Source of the DNA: Sphagnum magellanicum | Lineage: Eukaryota > Streptophyta > Sphagnopsida > Sphagnales > Sphagnaceae | DNA length: 64,000 nt | Reading direction: 5' to 3' | Assembly (NCBI GenBank): GCA_021904315.1 | Contig: CM038912.1 | Location: forward strand, 11,991,061-12,055,060 | Shown here: one piece after another, positions 22,801 through 35,337 of the stretch | Numbering within the stretch: the first letter of the stretch is position 1 | Layout: each line of letters opens with the position of its first letter | Made by a program: the position numbers and the translations under genes | Notes under the pieces: generated by a model | Told to the model about the DNA's origin: nothing | Databases searched by the model: none | Seen by the model: only the letters and a program-made list of their open reading frames with translations

Positions 22801-25800
22801 CTTACTGTCTTCTCTTTTCTTTGCAGCTTTATCCAATAGTCTCATTGAACTTTTTTTTAAAGCTTTGTTGTTTTCTACTGTCCTTGCACTTGAAGATAGT
22901 AGCTATGCTGGGACAGATGTGGAATAGATTTGTTGCTAAATTTTATTAACAGGACAGTTTACTATGTTGGGTGGTTGTAGCTACCCCTTCAACAACATTC
23001 TGCATCATCAGGTGGAGAGTATTGTGTCATCCTGCTTGGAGAGCAACAATCAAGCACTACTTGATCACCTTTTCCAGGATTGTGATTTTGTGGCAAAGTT
23101 ATTGGCTGCAGAGGAGAACCCTTTTGCTCCTGGCACACAGTTGGAGGTAATCACTTCTTTGATCAAAATCTGTTCACTATCATGGTTGCAACTTCTTTTA
23201 CATTTGAGTATGTGTGCAATTGATATTTTGCTTGCTTATGAGCAAACAATTAAGCAGTGGTACAAGCTGATCTATTCAATTTCCTTCAGTGTTTGGATAG
23301 TTGTAGCTCCCTCTTCAGTTGTGTGCATAATAATTTGTACAGTATAGTCATAGGCAGCAATGAATTGAATGCAGGTTCCTGTACAGCCGAAACCAACAAT
23401 CACCAAAGCAAAAACAAGGATAGGAAACTTGGGGCACTTAACACGGATTGCCAACAGGATGATTCAGGCATCAGCATCGAACTCCACCATACAAATCCAC
23501 CTACAGGTCTATAGTCTATACCAGCATTTAAATCAGTTTCAGGTCACAATACATGTCACAATAACTGGTGAACCAAACATACATTTGCCAAAACCAAGAA
23601 ATCCTGACATACCATGGCTTTTCTTGTGTCAAAATTAAGGTTGTGGCGAGAGGCTGTCTTTGGAATTTGCATGCTGACATGACAAGTCAAGTTGTCACAG
23701 ATTTGACAGAGTTTTCTATCTCCAATAGATTGATGGATTGTGTGGTCTAGTTGAGGTGGTAAAATGCTGCTAAGGATCATCATGTTTGATTCAAACTTCC
23801 AATGGCTTTTAAACTCTTTGTGATCATTTGCAGGCAAATCCAAAATGGAATGATTGGGTTTCTTCCAAGCTTCAACCTCGCAACGTGGTTGAGAATGTTT
23901 TGCAATGGTCCTGTGGGTATGATTTGTTCAAACTCCTTTGCAGATATGTTGGAAGTAGTATTTTCATGTTTGAAGTATTTTTGATTTTGCATATTGAGGG
24001 ATGTATTGTGGAGTAGGTGAAAAGGAAGGGTAAGAAAGGAACCTGTGTGACCTGGCTGCAAGTCATGGGTGAATGCAATTTTTTATTGTTTTGAGTCTGG
24101 TGAATACAGGCGTCCTACTAGTGCACATGACCCTACAGTCAGAAGTGATGATGGTGATGGCTTCCGGGAGAGAGACTATGACATTTCCAACATGGCTAGC
24201 AACTTGTCACATGATGCCTACCGCTACAGCATGTTTGATAATGAGGATGCAGATGAGGTTTGTGCTGCCTCCATTTTGGCTATCTGGGTTGATTTCTTTG
24301 TTTGCTGATACTGTGGTCCAAAAATGGTGTTGTGTTTCACACCCTTACCGGTATTCTGGAGCAATTTGCACAGGCCTTTCTAAAGCTGACAATTCTGTTT
24401 CCAAATTTTGGTATGACCTAGCTGGGCATGTGTAATTGTGATGTATTTCAGGGACATGGGGCTAATGAGAGAGATGAGGAGGTAAGAAATATGTATATAC
24501 CCTTCTCCTCCTGTCCCTTGGTAGTTCATACAACACTTCCTGCCATCATCCAGTAGGGCTGAGCATCTTCATCTTTTTGAAAAATCCTGACCATCTTTGT
24601 GTATGCAGGATGTTTTCTTTGATGATGAGTCAGCAGAAGTTGTGATTTCGTCATTGCGACTTGGAGAAGAGCAGGACAGGTGAACTGTTAACATAGTGTT
24701 TTTCCTTGTTTCTATCACCCTGACAATTTGCATACAGTAATTGAGTGGATAGCTTAAATGAGGGCTTATTTTGACAGGGCTTACTTGCCTCATATTTCTG
24801 GATGTCTGTAAATAACTATGTTTCACATCAACCCCTAAACACTCAGTCTTTGACTTGACATGATCATTGCAGATTAGACAAAACATGCTTGCCAATCAAA
24901 ATATGATCCTTACTCCAAAAATATTTTTGTCTACTCCTGGATGGACCTCCATGGAATTCATGAGGACCAGGACTGTCTGTTGTAGTATCCTTGATATAGG
25001 ATAGTGGGAGATTTGTGGGCTTTAAATAGCTATTTTACATGGTGTATGTTGATTTTGCAGCAATGTGAGCTGGTTTTCATTACAAGATGACAGGACAAGA
25101 GATGAATCATCACCAACCTTCTTCATTTCTTCTTCCCTGAGTCATAATGAGGATGGACTGGTCATGAGCCCTGTCTCCCCCACAAATAGCAGTGAAGGAA
25201 GCAGCAGTGATGATGAGGTGGTACTAGGGGAGGATGATGATTTGGTTGACACTGCCACCTCAGCAGATACCTTGGGATCCTTGAATCCCAAGCTAAAAGA
25301 ACTTGGAAATGGAATGGATATCAATGAGGAAAAACAAGAGTCAGTGATCAGTGAATTTGGTGAGAAAGACCTGGCTTCAAAGCTGCAAAGTTTTGGATTG
25401 TCAGAGAACTTATCTTTGTTTCACCAGTCTCAAGATGAAAACTCAATTCAAGCTGTGCAACCACCCGATTGGATGTCAGGTTTGAGAGAGACAGCACCTT
25501 CATTGGAGGGCACATCTGGAAGGGATATGGACAGTGAGAACAATTCATTTGAGGTTCATGTCCTTGATAAACCATATCCTCAAGGCGAGGACCCAGCTCC
25601 ATCAGGGTTTTTGTCGAATGCTGAGATTACTCCAGAACCACCAGTGATTTCTCCTGTGTTAGATACTCATGATTCCATTCATGTGGACAGCAACATGATC
25701 AACCCACTGACAGGGGAAGAAGTTGCAGGCGTAGAGTCAGATGGAACAGCTAAAGCAATGGAGAAAATGCTGAAAGAAGGTGTGGTGGGAGAGGCAGGTC

Positions 25801-25943
25801 CCATTCATGCCAAGGAAACAGCACATTTGATCGACCCTGACTCTGGGTCGAAGGACAATCTAATTGTTGACTCTAATTTCAATGATGTCAATTTCTGGCG
25901 TAGTGATTACCCACATTCAGTCACAGAAGATGAGCAGTTGTAA
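16837..25943 (+). CDS. SAPS-domain regulatory subunit of PP6/Sit4-type protein phosphatase
   Basis: Nineteen exons join to an 875-aa protein: 16837-16875, 18427-18530, 18663-18749, 18953-19028, 19276-19350, 19724-19777, 20225-20284, 20504-20620, 20921-21015, 21170-21375, 22106-22203, 22452-22555, 22981-23146, 23375-23506, 23834-23916, 24110-24257, 24452-24481, 24609-24679, 25061-25943. All junctions are GT-AG and keep phase. The start MFWRVAGLSTTSP is the usual N-terminus of plant SAPS proteins. The helical SAPS region (LEELLDEEEIIQECKALN, FPFIACEIFTCDVEVI, GRPHGTLLAGYFSK, LVGADEHVYAF, EVHANAAETLSAITR, LVHSLSVCISLLD, HHQVESIVSSCLES, GNLGHLTRIANR) fills about 600 residues, followed by FDDESAEVVISSLRLG. 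The last exon encodes a long acidic, probably disordered tail. In Arabidopsis, SAPS-like proteins bind FyPP/PP6 catalytic subunits in the control of PIN auxin carriers and ABA signalling. Introns 1 and 10 carry a shared repeat. Start and stop are secure; exact small exon borders were hand-derived. Confidence 0.95.
17672..17980 (+). repeat. Dispersed intronic repeat, copy A (SAPS intron 1)
   Basis: About 310 bases match copy B at 21508 along their length, for example GGAACTCAGGACACAGATT, GTATAATGGTTTGCCCA, TATGCTTATCTA and GATTTCTCTGCAA. The first ~40 bases of copies B and C are not found here. No coding potential, poly-A end or clear terminal repeat is seen. Confidence 0.8.
21508..21856 (+). 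repeat. Dispersed intronic repeat, copy B (SAPS intron 10)
   Basis: This is the longest copy, about 350 bases, from TTTGCAGCTTGAATGAGG to TTTCTCTGCAACTTCATC. It matches copy A from about 21560 to the end, and copy C from its start to where the window cuts copy C. It contains CAGAAACTCAGGACACAG and GAACTCAGTGGGTAGTCATG. It lies in the intron between exons 10 and 11. Confidence 0.8.
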
Positions 25944-28900
25944 GAGGGCCTCTTGTGTTTTAGGCCTGTTTGTATATCTCTGAAGGGTCTGTCGAACCCA
26001 TTCACAGTAGTAAGAAGGCGGTTGTTTGAGCCTACAGTCTGTAGCCCAATTGTGTGTTCTACTTTTTGTTTTCTGTATTGCCTCATCTGCTACCAGTTTG
26101 GTGGCCTGTTGAGTGCAAATTCTATTTGAGATGGACCCTCCTTCCCTCTTTCTCTCTAGGATTATAAGATCATATGTGTACTTTCATGGAATCCTGAAAG
26201 GGGCAGTGATCTCAATCGGAGAGGTGTAACTAAATTTGTATTTGTCACACACACTTAGTACTACATAGGAGGTGGCCAGTTAGTGGTGCCTATTGCAGTG
26301 GGATTGCTGTTTCTCAGTTGTCTCAATTCCTGGCAGTCTACCCAGGACAGTGAAACCCCAGTAATCACTGTTATGATTTGCTGTCTGAGTGGTAGGTGGA
26401 TGTCCTCCTTGAGCATTGCATTGTTCCAATTTTAAATGCACCACCTGAAGTTCTGACGTTGGAAGATCTATGCTTCTACATTTTGCTGTTTTTATCCTTG
26501 TGTTTTCATAGCTTCTTTGTACAACAGTAGTTGCAGGTTGCCATGGAAAAAAGTCTAAATGACATTGATTTTGCAAGTGGTTGTCACATTGTCACCCCAG
26601 AACATGAACTATCTTCATGTGTTACACATAATGACCAACTTGGGCTAGTTCTTCACACTACAGAGCATGCCCCATGGGCATGTTCTGCTTCAGTTACTCC
26701 TGAGGGTGAGGCCTACCCTAATGATTCGTTAGGAGGTATAATGTGCCTGTCCCTAGGCCACATTCTCTCATACAGAAACTGTGCAATGGGCCATTCTGGG
26801 GAAGCATGATGAGCTCTTGAGACACTTCAGCTAGAACCAATTTGACAAGAGCAGAAGACCATGGTCTTTTCACATGATCTAACTCCTCACCCTCAAGCTG
26901 TGTGTGTGTATGCTCCACAGATTGCTTGTGTGTGATAGGCACATGGATGGTACAATCAACATGTGGTTAAGGTATTCAATTTCACGGAAGTACAAAGAAA
27001 AGTGTTTATTGGAATTTCCAAAAAAGAATGTACCATTTTATGACTCTTAGATTAAATGGGTACGTTAATTGTTAACATTCAAGGCACAAAATATTGAACA
27101 TGCATGTAGCTTCTCTGCTAGTGGATAATGGTAGTTTCATGTCACATTATATGTGAAACTTGCTTTTCAACCATTCAAAATTTTCCTACCATTCTTGAGT
27201 CTCACTTTGCTCGTTTCTTATGGATAGAGTTGTTGACATTGCCAATGAAGATCACAAAGTTCCTTGTTTGTTTAAAGGAAGGGGTCTTACATAAAATAAA
27301 TTTTGGGTGATCATCAAACAAATGAGAATAATAACGTTTTGAAAAAGGTATTTGCTAAGTAATTAAAGAACATGGAGTTGAGGAAATGAATAGGTACATC
27401 CAACAAGCCACGTTGATATGTTACACAATGGAAGGCAAGAATATCATACGCCACCTACAATATGTTCAAAATAATTATGTGATTGTTTTCTTCTTGATCG
27501 TTACAAAGCAACAAACACATACTAGTATCTTAGAGACTAGAACCATGTGGTTGAACAAAAAGTTTTGGATTTATGGAATGTGTTTTAATAAATAATTTTA
27601 AAAGATCTTTAAATTAAAATTTAAGTTTCACTTTGAAAATGTAAGATATGGTTTAAAATAATGGTAAAAGAGCTACATGTTATAAATTTAATAATATCCC
27701 CACTCCCTCCCCCCTTTTTATTTACCTCATATGTTCCTATCAATGTCTTTTTTAGGGGCAAATTTTTGCACCCTAGCAAATCCAAAAAGGGCTTGGTGAA
27801 TGGCATAGAGTGATTTGGGCCATCAAATTAGGTTCAAGTTGCCAAGATGTGACATTTTGGTGGGTTTTATGAGCCAATGCCTTGACAAATAATTTAGATA
27901 TGGTGCCATTCATCTTTACTTCTCTTGTCCGTCAGATGCCGAAAGACTACACCTTTTTGCCACCTAGTGCACTCCAAGCTCCTCACCATCACATGTAGTT
28001 ATGCAAACAATGAAGAAGAGATTGCCACCTATAGGGACCTTAGATTTTATGTTGTAATGTGCTTTGTAGGATGAAATTTCCATTTAAATTTCACAAAAGT
28101 TGAACAACATAGTGGAGACACAACAAAGAATCCAAAAAAAAAACATTTCAAGGTATGGATGTAACTTTTCAATTGAGTTTTTTTTTTGGGTTGGATCTTT
28201 TGCATTTATAGTTAGAAATCAAGATTAGGGGGATTACAATTTGTAATCTAGTGTTCATGTGTGTTCCTAGAAGTTGGGGAGGTGCAAAATGCAAAAAGGG
28301 ACATTCAATCAAGGTATAAGTACGACATTTGTTTTCAATTCAATCTACTTTTATATCAGTAAATTTTCATGCATTGAACAAGCTTTTGGTTTTTCCCTCT
28401 TTGTAGACTATGTTGTCAATTGTTGAGATTCCCATTTTTTTTATTGCTTGAATATTTTTGTGCCTTTGAACTTCATGTTGGAGGTGTGCTACTTGAATGT
28501 ACTTGTGCTTATGATTTTTGTCGTTGAAGCATGTTGTATAGCTCCAATTGATAATCAAACTCAAATCTCAAGTTTTGTTTGCATTTGTTCATGTTCGTTG
28601 CTTTCAAACTTTGTCAATTACCATTTCGATTGCTCAACGACTATCCCTTTCTTTTCCAAGTTCATTGCCTACATCAAGTGGAAGAAAAATCTCCACTATG
28701 TTTTTTTATGTTTTTTTAAAGTTCACATCTTGCATTTGCCTTGTTCACAAATTGTTCATGTGCATTTTTTTCAAGTTTGTCAATTGTTGTCGAACGTTGT
28801 TTGTAGACTAACTTCTGTTTTCCAAACTTCATTAAATAAGTGACATTGAAACTCAGGTCTTGTTCACCATTGTGTTTGTGTTTGTTGCTTTCAAGGGTCG

Positions 28901-29401
28901 TCAAGTTCCATTGTTTTTTGAGTTTGTTGTGTTTGTCAAGTCCATTAAGTCTTTATAACGAACCAAATATATTGATCTAAAACCCAAAAACCTTTTGTTG
29001 AAACCTTAGTTTTTTTTGCTAAAATATGTTTTTCCTTTAAGTGGGTATGGCACACTTCAAGCCTCTTCCAAACTTCAAGTTTCACCTCTTGTTCTCAAGG
29101 TCTATGTTTGTAATCCCCAATCCTTGTCAACTCAATGCAAAAATAAAATGTCCAAGCTTTGATGTTAATCCAACACCTACATTATTTGTGTCTCCTACAA
29201 CCCTAAGGGTAGAGTTGTGCTGGTCTTTGAAGGCACACCCAAACATGAACCAACATTTGTAGATGTTTTATTAGATTCTAGACCCAATAAACCCAAAAAA
29301 AAAGGCAAAAAAATCAGAATGGGAGTTAAATAAGTTTTACCAAAATTAGTGGGCGACAAGGTTTCAAGTAGTTTGAAGTAGTTTGTGGGAAGGATGGAAA
29401 A
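25944..29401. other. SAPS 3' flank and AT-rich intergenic DNA
   Basis: The first several hundred bases after the TAA have genic composition and probably hold the 3' UTR; no single polyadenylation site can be fixed. The frame at 26531-26809 lacks any recognisable domain. From about 26950 the DNA becomes AT-rich. Two diverged copies of a ~40-base T/G-rich motif (around TTGTTGCTTTCAA) lie near 28583 and 28870. No gene is called. Confidence 0.5.
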
Positions 29402-31445
29402 ATGAATATGGTTAGATGTAAAATTTGCACTGACATAGAGGGGAAGGAGAAGTTTTTGGTTCCAAAATTAAACTCCCTCATCAAACATTTTGGTATGAGG
29501 AAGTGCATAGAAGCTAGGCCTAGAATTGTCATTGAATAATTGTATATTTGCCCTACTAATGTTCATGTGCAAAACAAAAAGTTGTATGCATCTAGGGGAC
29601 AAGACAATGTTGTTGTTCAAGTTGCAAATGGTGACAAGGTAAAGAGAAAGAATAAATACCTACAATTTGTGTCAATTTTTCACTTGTTGCAACAAGGCAA
29701 ACCCATGACAAATTTTGAGGCATGCAAAAACCTTTTTGAATTTCTAAAAGTTGAAAATTGTTCATGGAAGCATTGGTCAAATACAACCAGTTGGACAATG
29801 GTTGAAGCAATGCATAGCATTGTCTTGCGAGCTATAAAACTTGTTGTTCAAACAACACAATTTATTTTGGTGAGTTGTGATGAAGTGACGACCCTTGACA
29901 ATTAGTCATAGTTATTAGTTCGTGCTTATGTGGTTGAGTAGTGGAGAAGGGTTCTTATTTTTCTTAACCTATACTGTATTATTGATGGAACCACATCTGA
30001 TAATCTGACCTACCTAATTGTGGAGAGCCTTATTAAGTTTGGAAGGTTGAATGAGACAAAAGTGGCAAACACACTTGTTTGTTTTGGGGCAAATGAAGTG
30101 ACAATATTCCAAGGTCTTAAATTTGGTGTTACAACACAACTCATGCATAAGCATGTTTTTTTTGTCAATAATGTGCATTTCATGGCACCCCGCACCAGCC
30201 TAGCTATTCAAACTTTTAACAGTTTGACATTGGTGGCAAAGATTGAAACATTGTTTGTTGGTATGTATAACTTTTTCACCCATAGCCCTAAGCATGCTTT
30301 TGAAGCATCCAAGCTAGTTGAACTTTTAGAATGCAAAGGGAACAAGATTCTAAAAAATTATTTGACCCATTGGATTTCTATGTTGTTGCCATCCAAGTGG
30401 GTCTTGGATGAGTACAAGGCTCTTGTTGTGAAAATGGCAGTTGGTAATGAAAGTGTTCAAATTGTAAAAACCAATATGAATTATTATGTGATGTAGAGAC
30501 ATTGTTGGGCTTTGCTTGTATCCATTATCATTCCCCTTTTTGAAGTGGTGCAAGGTTTCTCTAAATTTGCACAAGGCCATGGGACCTTCATATGTGATTT
30601 ATTGTTGCTTTGAAACTAGCTAAAGCAGATCTTTCTACAATGTATCGTGAAAGTTCATCAAAGTTTTCACATCACCAGTTTAGTTTCTTTCATGACCTTG
30701 TTGAACATGCCAATGACTAGTTGTGCCTAACTTGGTGGACAAAACCTACCACTAGAATTGAACATGTTGCCTTTTATTTTGGTGGCAAGCTTTATATGTT
30801 ACATATCATGAACTGAATCAAGAAGGTCATGAGCATAGTGACTAGAAAATGTGGGTTACATGTGTGGAAGATGTATAATAACAATGTTCAAAAGTTGCTA
30901 TAGGTCTAATTTATAGCTTAGGAATTTTGGAATGCAACTAGGGCAATCTACCCACATTATTGGATGGCTCTTGAGGTGGAAATAACATTTATGGGCCACT
31001 TGGCTATTTTTCAAGTGCATTTTGGGCCCCAAGGTTTGGGTGTCTTCTAATGCTTTTGGTGGTCCAATATTAAATCCCTGCCTTCTTGATGAGTAGTTTT
31101 TTTTTTCAAACTGACCATGCAAAATCATTGCCGAGGCGCAATCTTGCCTCCTCATGACTATAACCCGATTACAAGGATGTGGTAATTGTTTAAATCTAAC
31201 ACAAATTTTTACCATTGTATTTTAGAGTGGTTTATTTTGGTGAAGCTATGTTTGGTCATGGTGTTAGGTAGTGTGGAAGATGAACACATCTTCTCCAACC
31301 TTTCCTTTGTAAAATCAAAGTTGCAAAATCGCTTTACTACACATTTGAACCTCATTGTTTGGATGTATGCTTAGTCTTTTGACAATCTAGAATCATTCCC
31401 TTTCTACATTGCTATTTGTGAGGCCCAATTGCAATATGGGTTCAA
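29402..31445 (+). pseudogene. hAT-superfamily transposase relic (BED finger, ZNF862-like)
   Basis: A degenerate coding region runs in one frame from about 29402 to 30600 and, after one indel near 30585-30607, in the next frame to about 31445. It begins with a BED-like finger (RCKIC...LIKHFGMRKC). The middle resembles the hAT core (LVSCDEVTT; VESLIKFGRLNETKVANTLVCFGA) and the end is the hAT C-terminal dimerisation region (VLGSVEDEHIFSNLSFVKSKLQNR, 31259-31332). Stops interrupt it at 29537, 29903, 29909, 29939, 30494 and later. The usual HCxxH-type motif reads HFMAP and the following Asn is changed, so the copy is dead. Terminal inverted repeats were not found. Family placement rests on remembered hAT proteins. 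Confidence 0.75.
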
Positions 31446-34014
31446 TGTTTAGCTCTATTGTTAGGTTACATTAGCGGGTTCATAAATTACTAGTAGGATG
31501 CATCAAGGGCAAGTTGTTAATTTTGGAAACCAAGTATGTATTGGGGTTTTTGTTTAGACTTGGATGGTGACACTAAAAGAAATTCTTTGATGGATATGTT
31601 TTGTATATGGTGGTTGGCTAGTTTATACTTCACATCACAATCTCACATGGTTGTCAATGTTGGCTTATGATTGCACATTGATGGATTCAAGTATTAAATT
31701 GCAAGTTCAATAAATTTTTATCACCTTGCTTTGATTTTGTTTCTAAGTAGATTTGGGGTGCAAGTAAGGGCTTTGAATTGCAACATGGATAGCATCCTTC
31801 CAGGGTTGGGGTTCAAATCACCATTGAGTTATTTAAGTTTAGGTGTCTTCATGTTTTGCAAGTTTTGAACATTTCCAATTTTTAGACTTCTAATTAAAAT
31901 TTAGGTTTCTTAATTAATTTAATGAACAGTCAATTAAATTTTAGTATGTTGGTAATCATATAGTTTTGGTCCTTTTGTGTTGTAGAATTTTTCATCTAGT
32001 GTGGGATGGGCAATGAGCGAGAAATGCATTGATGGATGCACATTTAATCATTTGCTTGTAAGTTCAAATTAAACTTCCAAAGGTGTTGTAGTTGGTTCTA
32101 GCTAGAGAATTATTGGATTTAGTAGCAAGCATTGGTTGGACAATAGAATGGCCACATAGTCTCTTGCATTTAATTTCATATACATAACATAGGCGTTCTA
32201 CATTTTGAACCCCAATTTGTAACAATTTGTGTGTTATAGTTTGTTATTATTGGTAACTTGGTTTTTGCATATGAAGTCATGCTATCCAGTTTGGGGCATG
32301 TTAAAATTTTGTGATTAACATACATATGTGTATGTCATACATGATGGTACAACATCGAGGACACGCATTTGTCATGTGAACTATGGAGAATCCAAAATTG
32401 GGTATTGCAGGATTTGTTCTATGTGACCTCAAGTTTTTTAGTGTTCAAGCTTCGCTTACTGCTAGATGGCACTTCACTTCTTCTATGATACATGCACTTA
32501 CTCTATTCCTAATAATTCACCATACTATAGATACACTTGATCAATCATGTTCTACTCTACATTGTCATACAAGTTAAAGATGTGGTGTGCATGCTACAAG
32601 AAAGCTTGTTGCTCATGTATTGAAGTTTACAAGCATTAGGCCTATCAAAATGTTAAGATTTTGAGCTATGGAATGCCTAGAATAAATTAGATGCAACTTT
32701 TCATGGGGTCTACTAACAGTCCCTTCTACTTCAGAATTTTCATTTTTGGGTATGTTTTTTTTTCCCTTTCCAATGTTGTTTTCATTTTATCTTTTGCTAT
32801 TTTTTGTTGTGTCTTTTCTTCTTCATTTTTTTATATTGGCACTTATGTTTAGAATTTGAATCTTTGCACTCTTTACTTATAATTGCTTGCACGTTGCATT
32901 GTGAGTCATAATTGTTTCCCTCTTAAACAAAAATGGTGAAAAGATGGAAGCCACAAGATAAGATCCATATTAGCAATAGGTAGGACCCAAGCACATATCT
33001 TGACACCTCTTCACATTAGTTTGTAACCACAAATTTTATCATGTTAGGTTGCTTGCCACCTCATATTTGACATTGTTTTGCATTAATAACCTCATAAACT
33101 TAAGTGTGAAAAAAATTGTCACTCCATGATCTCATAACACTCTTTAGATGTTCATCATAAAGTTTGAACATGAACTACTTAACATAGCTAGTTTGAGAGA
33201 GAAAAAATTTGTGCATAGCCAATTGGAATTACAAGTCTTTAAAAAAATATGCCACCTAACACCCCTAATATGGGTAGATGGTAGCCAAACACCTTACCAG
33301 GACAAAATGAAAAAAAAAAACATTGGTTTTCATATGGTTTTCAATAGTTCATCATTATTTATGTCAATCTCAATTTTGATTTTATTATACAATATGGAGA
33401 TGATAATGTGTTTTTTCATGTCCATGTAGGTGGCATGAGAAAATAATGAAATAGTTATTAAGAAAGAAGTAATGTAGCCCACAAAAAAAAAATGTTATTA
33501 CCATTTTTCATGTTTTTTTGAATATTTATCGAAATAAAAAATAAATTTGAATAATAATTTTTTGAATTATGTACATAACGAATCACTTGAAACCGTGCAT
33601 CCTTGATAAATCTTAAAAATTTCCATCCTCTACATTTGAAATGAATCATAATAGGCTTGTTACATTACCTATTTGATAACAAGGACTTTTCAAAGTGTTT
33701 TTTATTTTTTGTATGCGAACAAATTCAAGCATTTAAAATTAGTCCATTGAAAACTTGTTTCTCAAAATTCCACCAGTGACTATGGTAACATTGAAGTTGG
33801 TATAGAGGGGCAACTTTAGGGTCAATAACTTTTGTCATATCCAAATAAATTTTGGTTTTGAATTTTCTTTGAATAGAATGGAAATGTGTTTTTTCAAATC
33901 TACATCTTTTCGGAGTTGTTTTTCTTTCTAACACCACAATCACAAACAATGAAAATGACGAGCAAATTTCAATATCTTCTTGCATTGATTTGCATCTTGT
34001 TTATTTTTAAGTAA

Positions 34015-34230
34015 ATTCGATCAAATCTAAATTTGATTGAATTTGAATTGAATTCAGCTAAATCTCAATTCAATTTAATTTGAATTGAATTCACTAATCT
34101 CAATCCAATTCAATTGGAATTGAATTGAATTTGGGTTCAATTCTGATGAAATTTGAATTTCATTCAATTTAGGAATTTGAACTCAATTGAATTTAGATTG
34201 AAATAAATTAAATCTAAATTCAATTTAGGT
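34015..34230. repeat. Degenerate AATTGAATT-type self-complementary tract
   Basis: TTGAATT, AATTCAA and AATTTGAATT repeat in both orientations over about 215 bases, with GAATTGAATTC-like palindromes. It is a diverged short-period repeat. Confidence 0.75.
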
Positions 34231-35310
34231 TGTATGCAATGTCATTTGGTATTTTCATTCAAATGAAGTTCAGTTTCCATTTTTTCACCATTTCATCATA
34301 ACTAGTAGTGTGTAGCAACATAGAACACAAAATGTGTTATGTTCAATATAATCATAGCATTCCATGTAATTTTCCAATGGAAAGTGGTATTTACATTTTG
34401 TGTTTTTTTTTTTGCATATAGTCAATTTTGAACCTAGGAAAATGAATATTTTATGAAGATTCAATGACTCATTAATGATTTCAGTCTATTCTTATATCTT
34501 TATAACTTCAATGGATTTTTGAAAATATCTAAATTTCAATGACAAGGAATTGGAATTGGTATATGGGGGATTTTTTTATAATCCTTCGTATGGTCGTCCA
34601 TGGACCATTCCAAAGACAATTTCAAAAATAACTATCTCATTTTCAAGCCTAACTACTTCATTTACAAAAAAAATAGCTGCTTCATTTTTCTATTAACTTT
34701 TTTAATAACTATCTCTCACCTTTCCTAATAACTACCTCCCCTTTGCAACTACATCATTCTTTTCCCCTATTCACCAACATGGATATGAAAAACCAAATTA
34801 ACATGTGTCTTTTCATGTTCATGAAATGCATATTAATTTAAATTTAATTTGACATTGACATAAATAATGACGAATTATTAAAAACCATATGAAAACATAA
34901 GAAGAAGAAAAAAAAAGTTGATAGTCATTGGTAGTGCCTAGCAGCATGGAGCTCAAATATATTTTCACATTTTGGATATATTCTTGGTATATTTTTATAT
35001 GTTCACAATATGTTTTGGGCATATATGCATTTGAGTTAGTACATTTCATGAAATGTGTTACACATGGAGTAAATGAACTTTGATAAAGCTGTAGATTATA
35101 TGGGTCCACAAAAAAATAGGGAAATCTTTTTCTGGTTGCATAAAACGCCATAATTGAGAAAACCCCACAACAATTTCAAAAGAAACTTGAAGGTGGTTAG
35201 GGTTAGGTCAAAGTGCATTTTTTGGAGATTGTGGTTTCCAGCAATTTTATGTATACTGATTTATTTTTTTTGCAGTCTAATGATGGGTCAATTACATCAG
35301 TATAGTTGAA

Positions 35311-35337
35311 ATTATTATTATTATTATTATTATTATT
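35311..35337. repeat. (ATT)n microsatellite
   Basis: Nine uninterrupted ATT units. Confidence 0.95.

Noticed and set aside
35205..35215. TTAGGG-like doublet
   Set aside because: Two units only and not the plant TTTAGGG form; too short to be interstitial telomere DNA.
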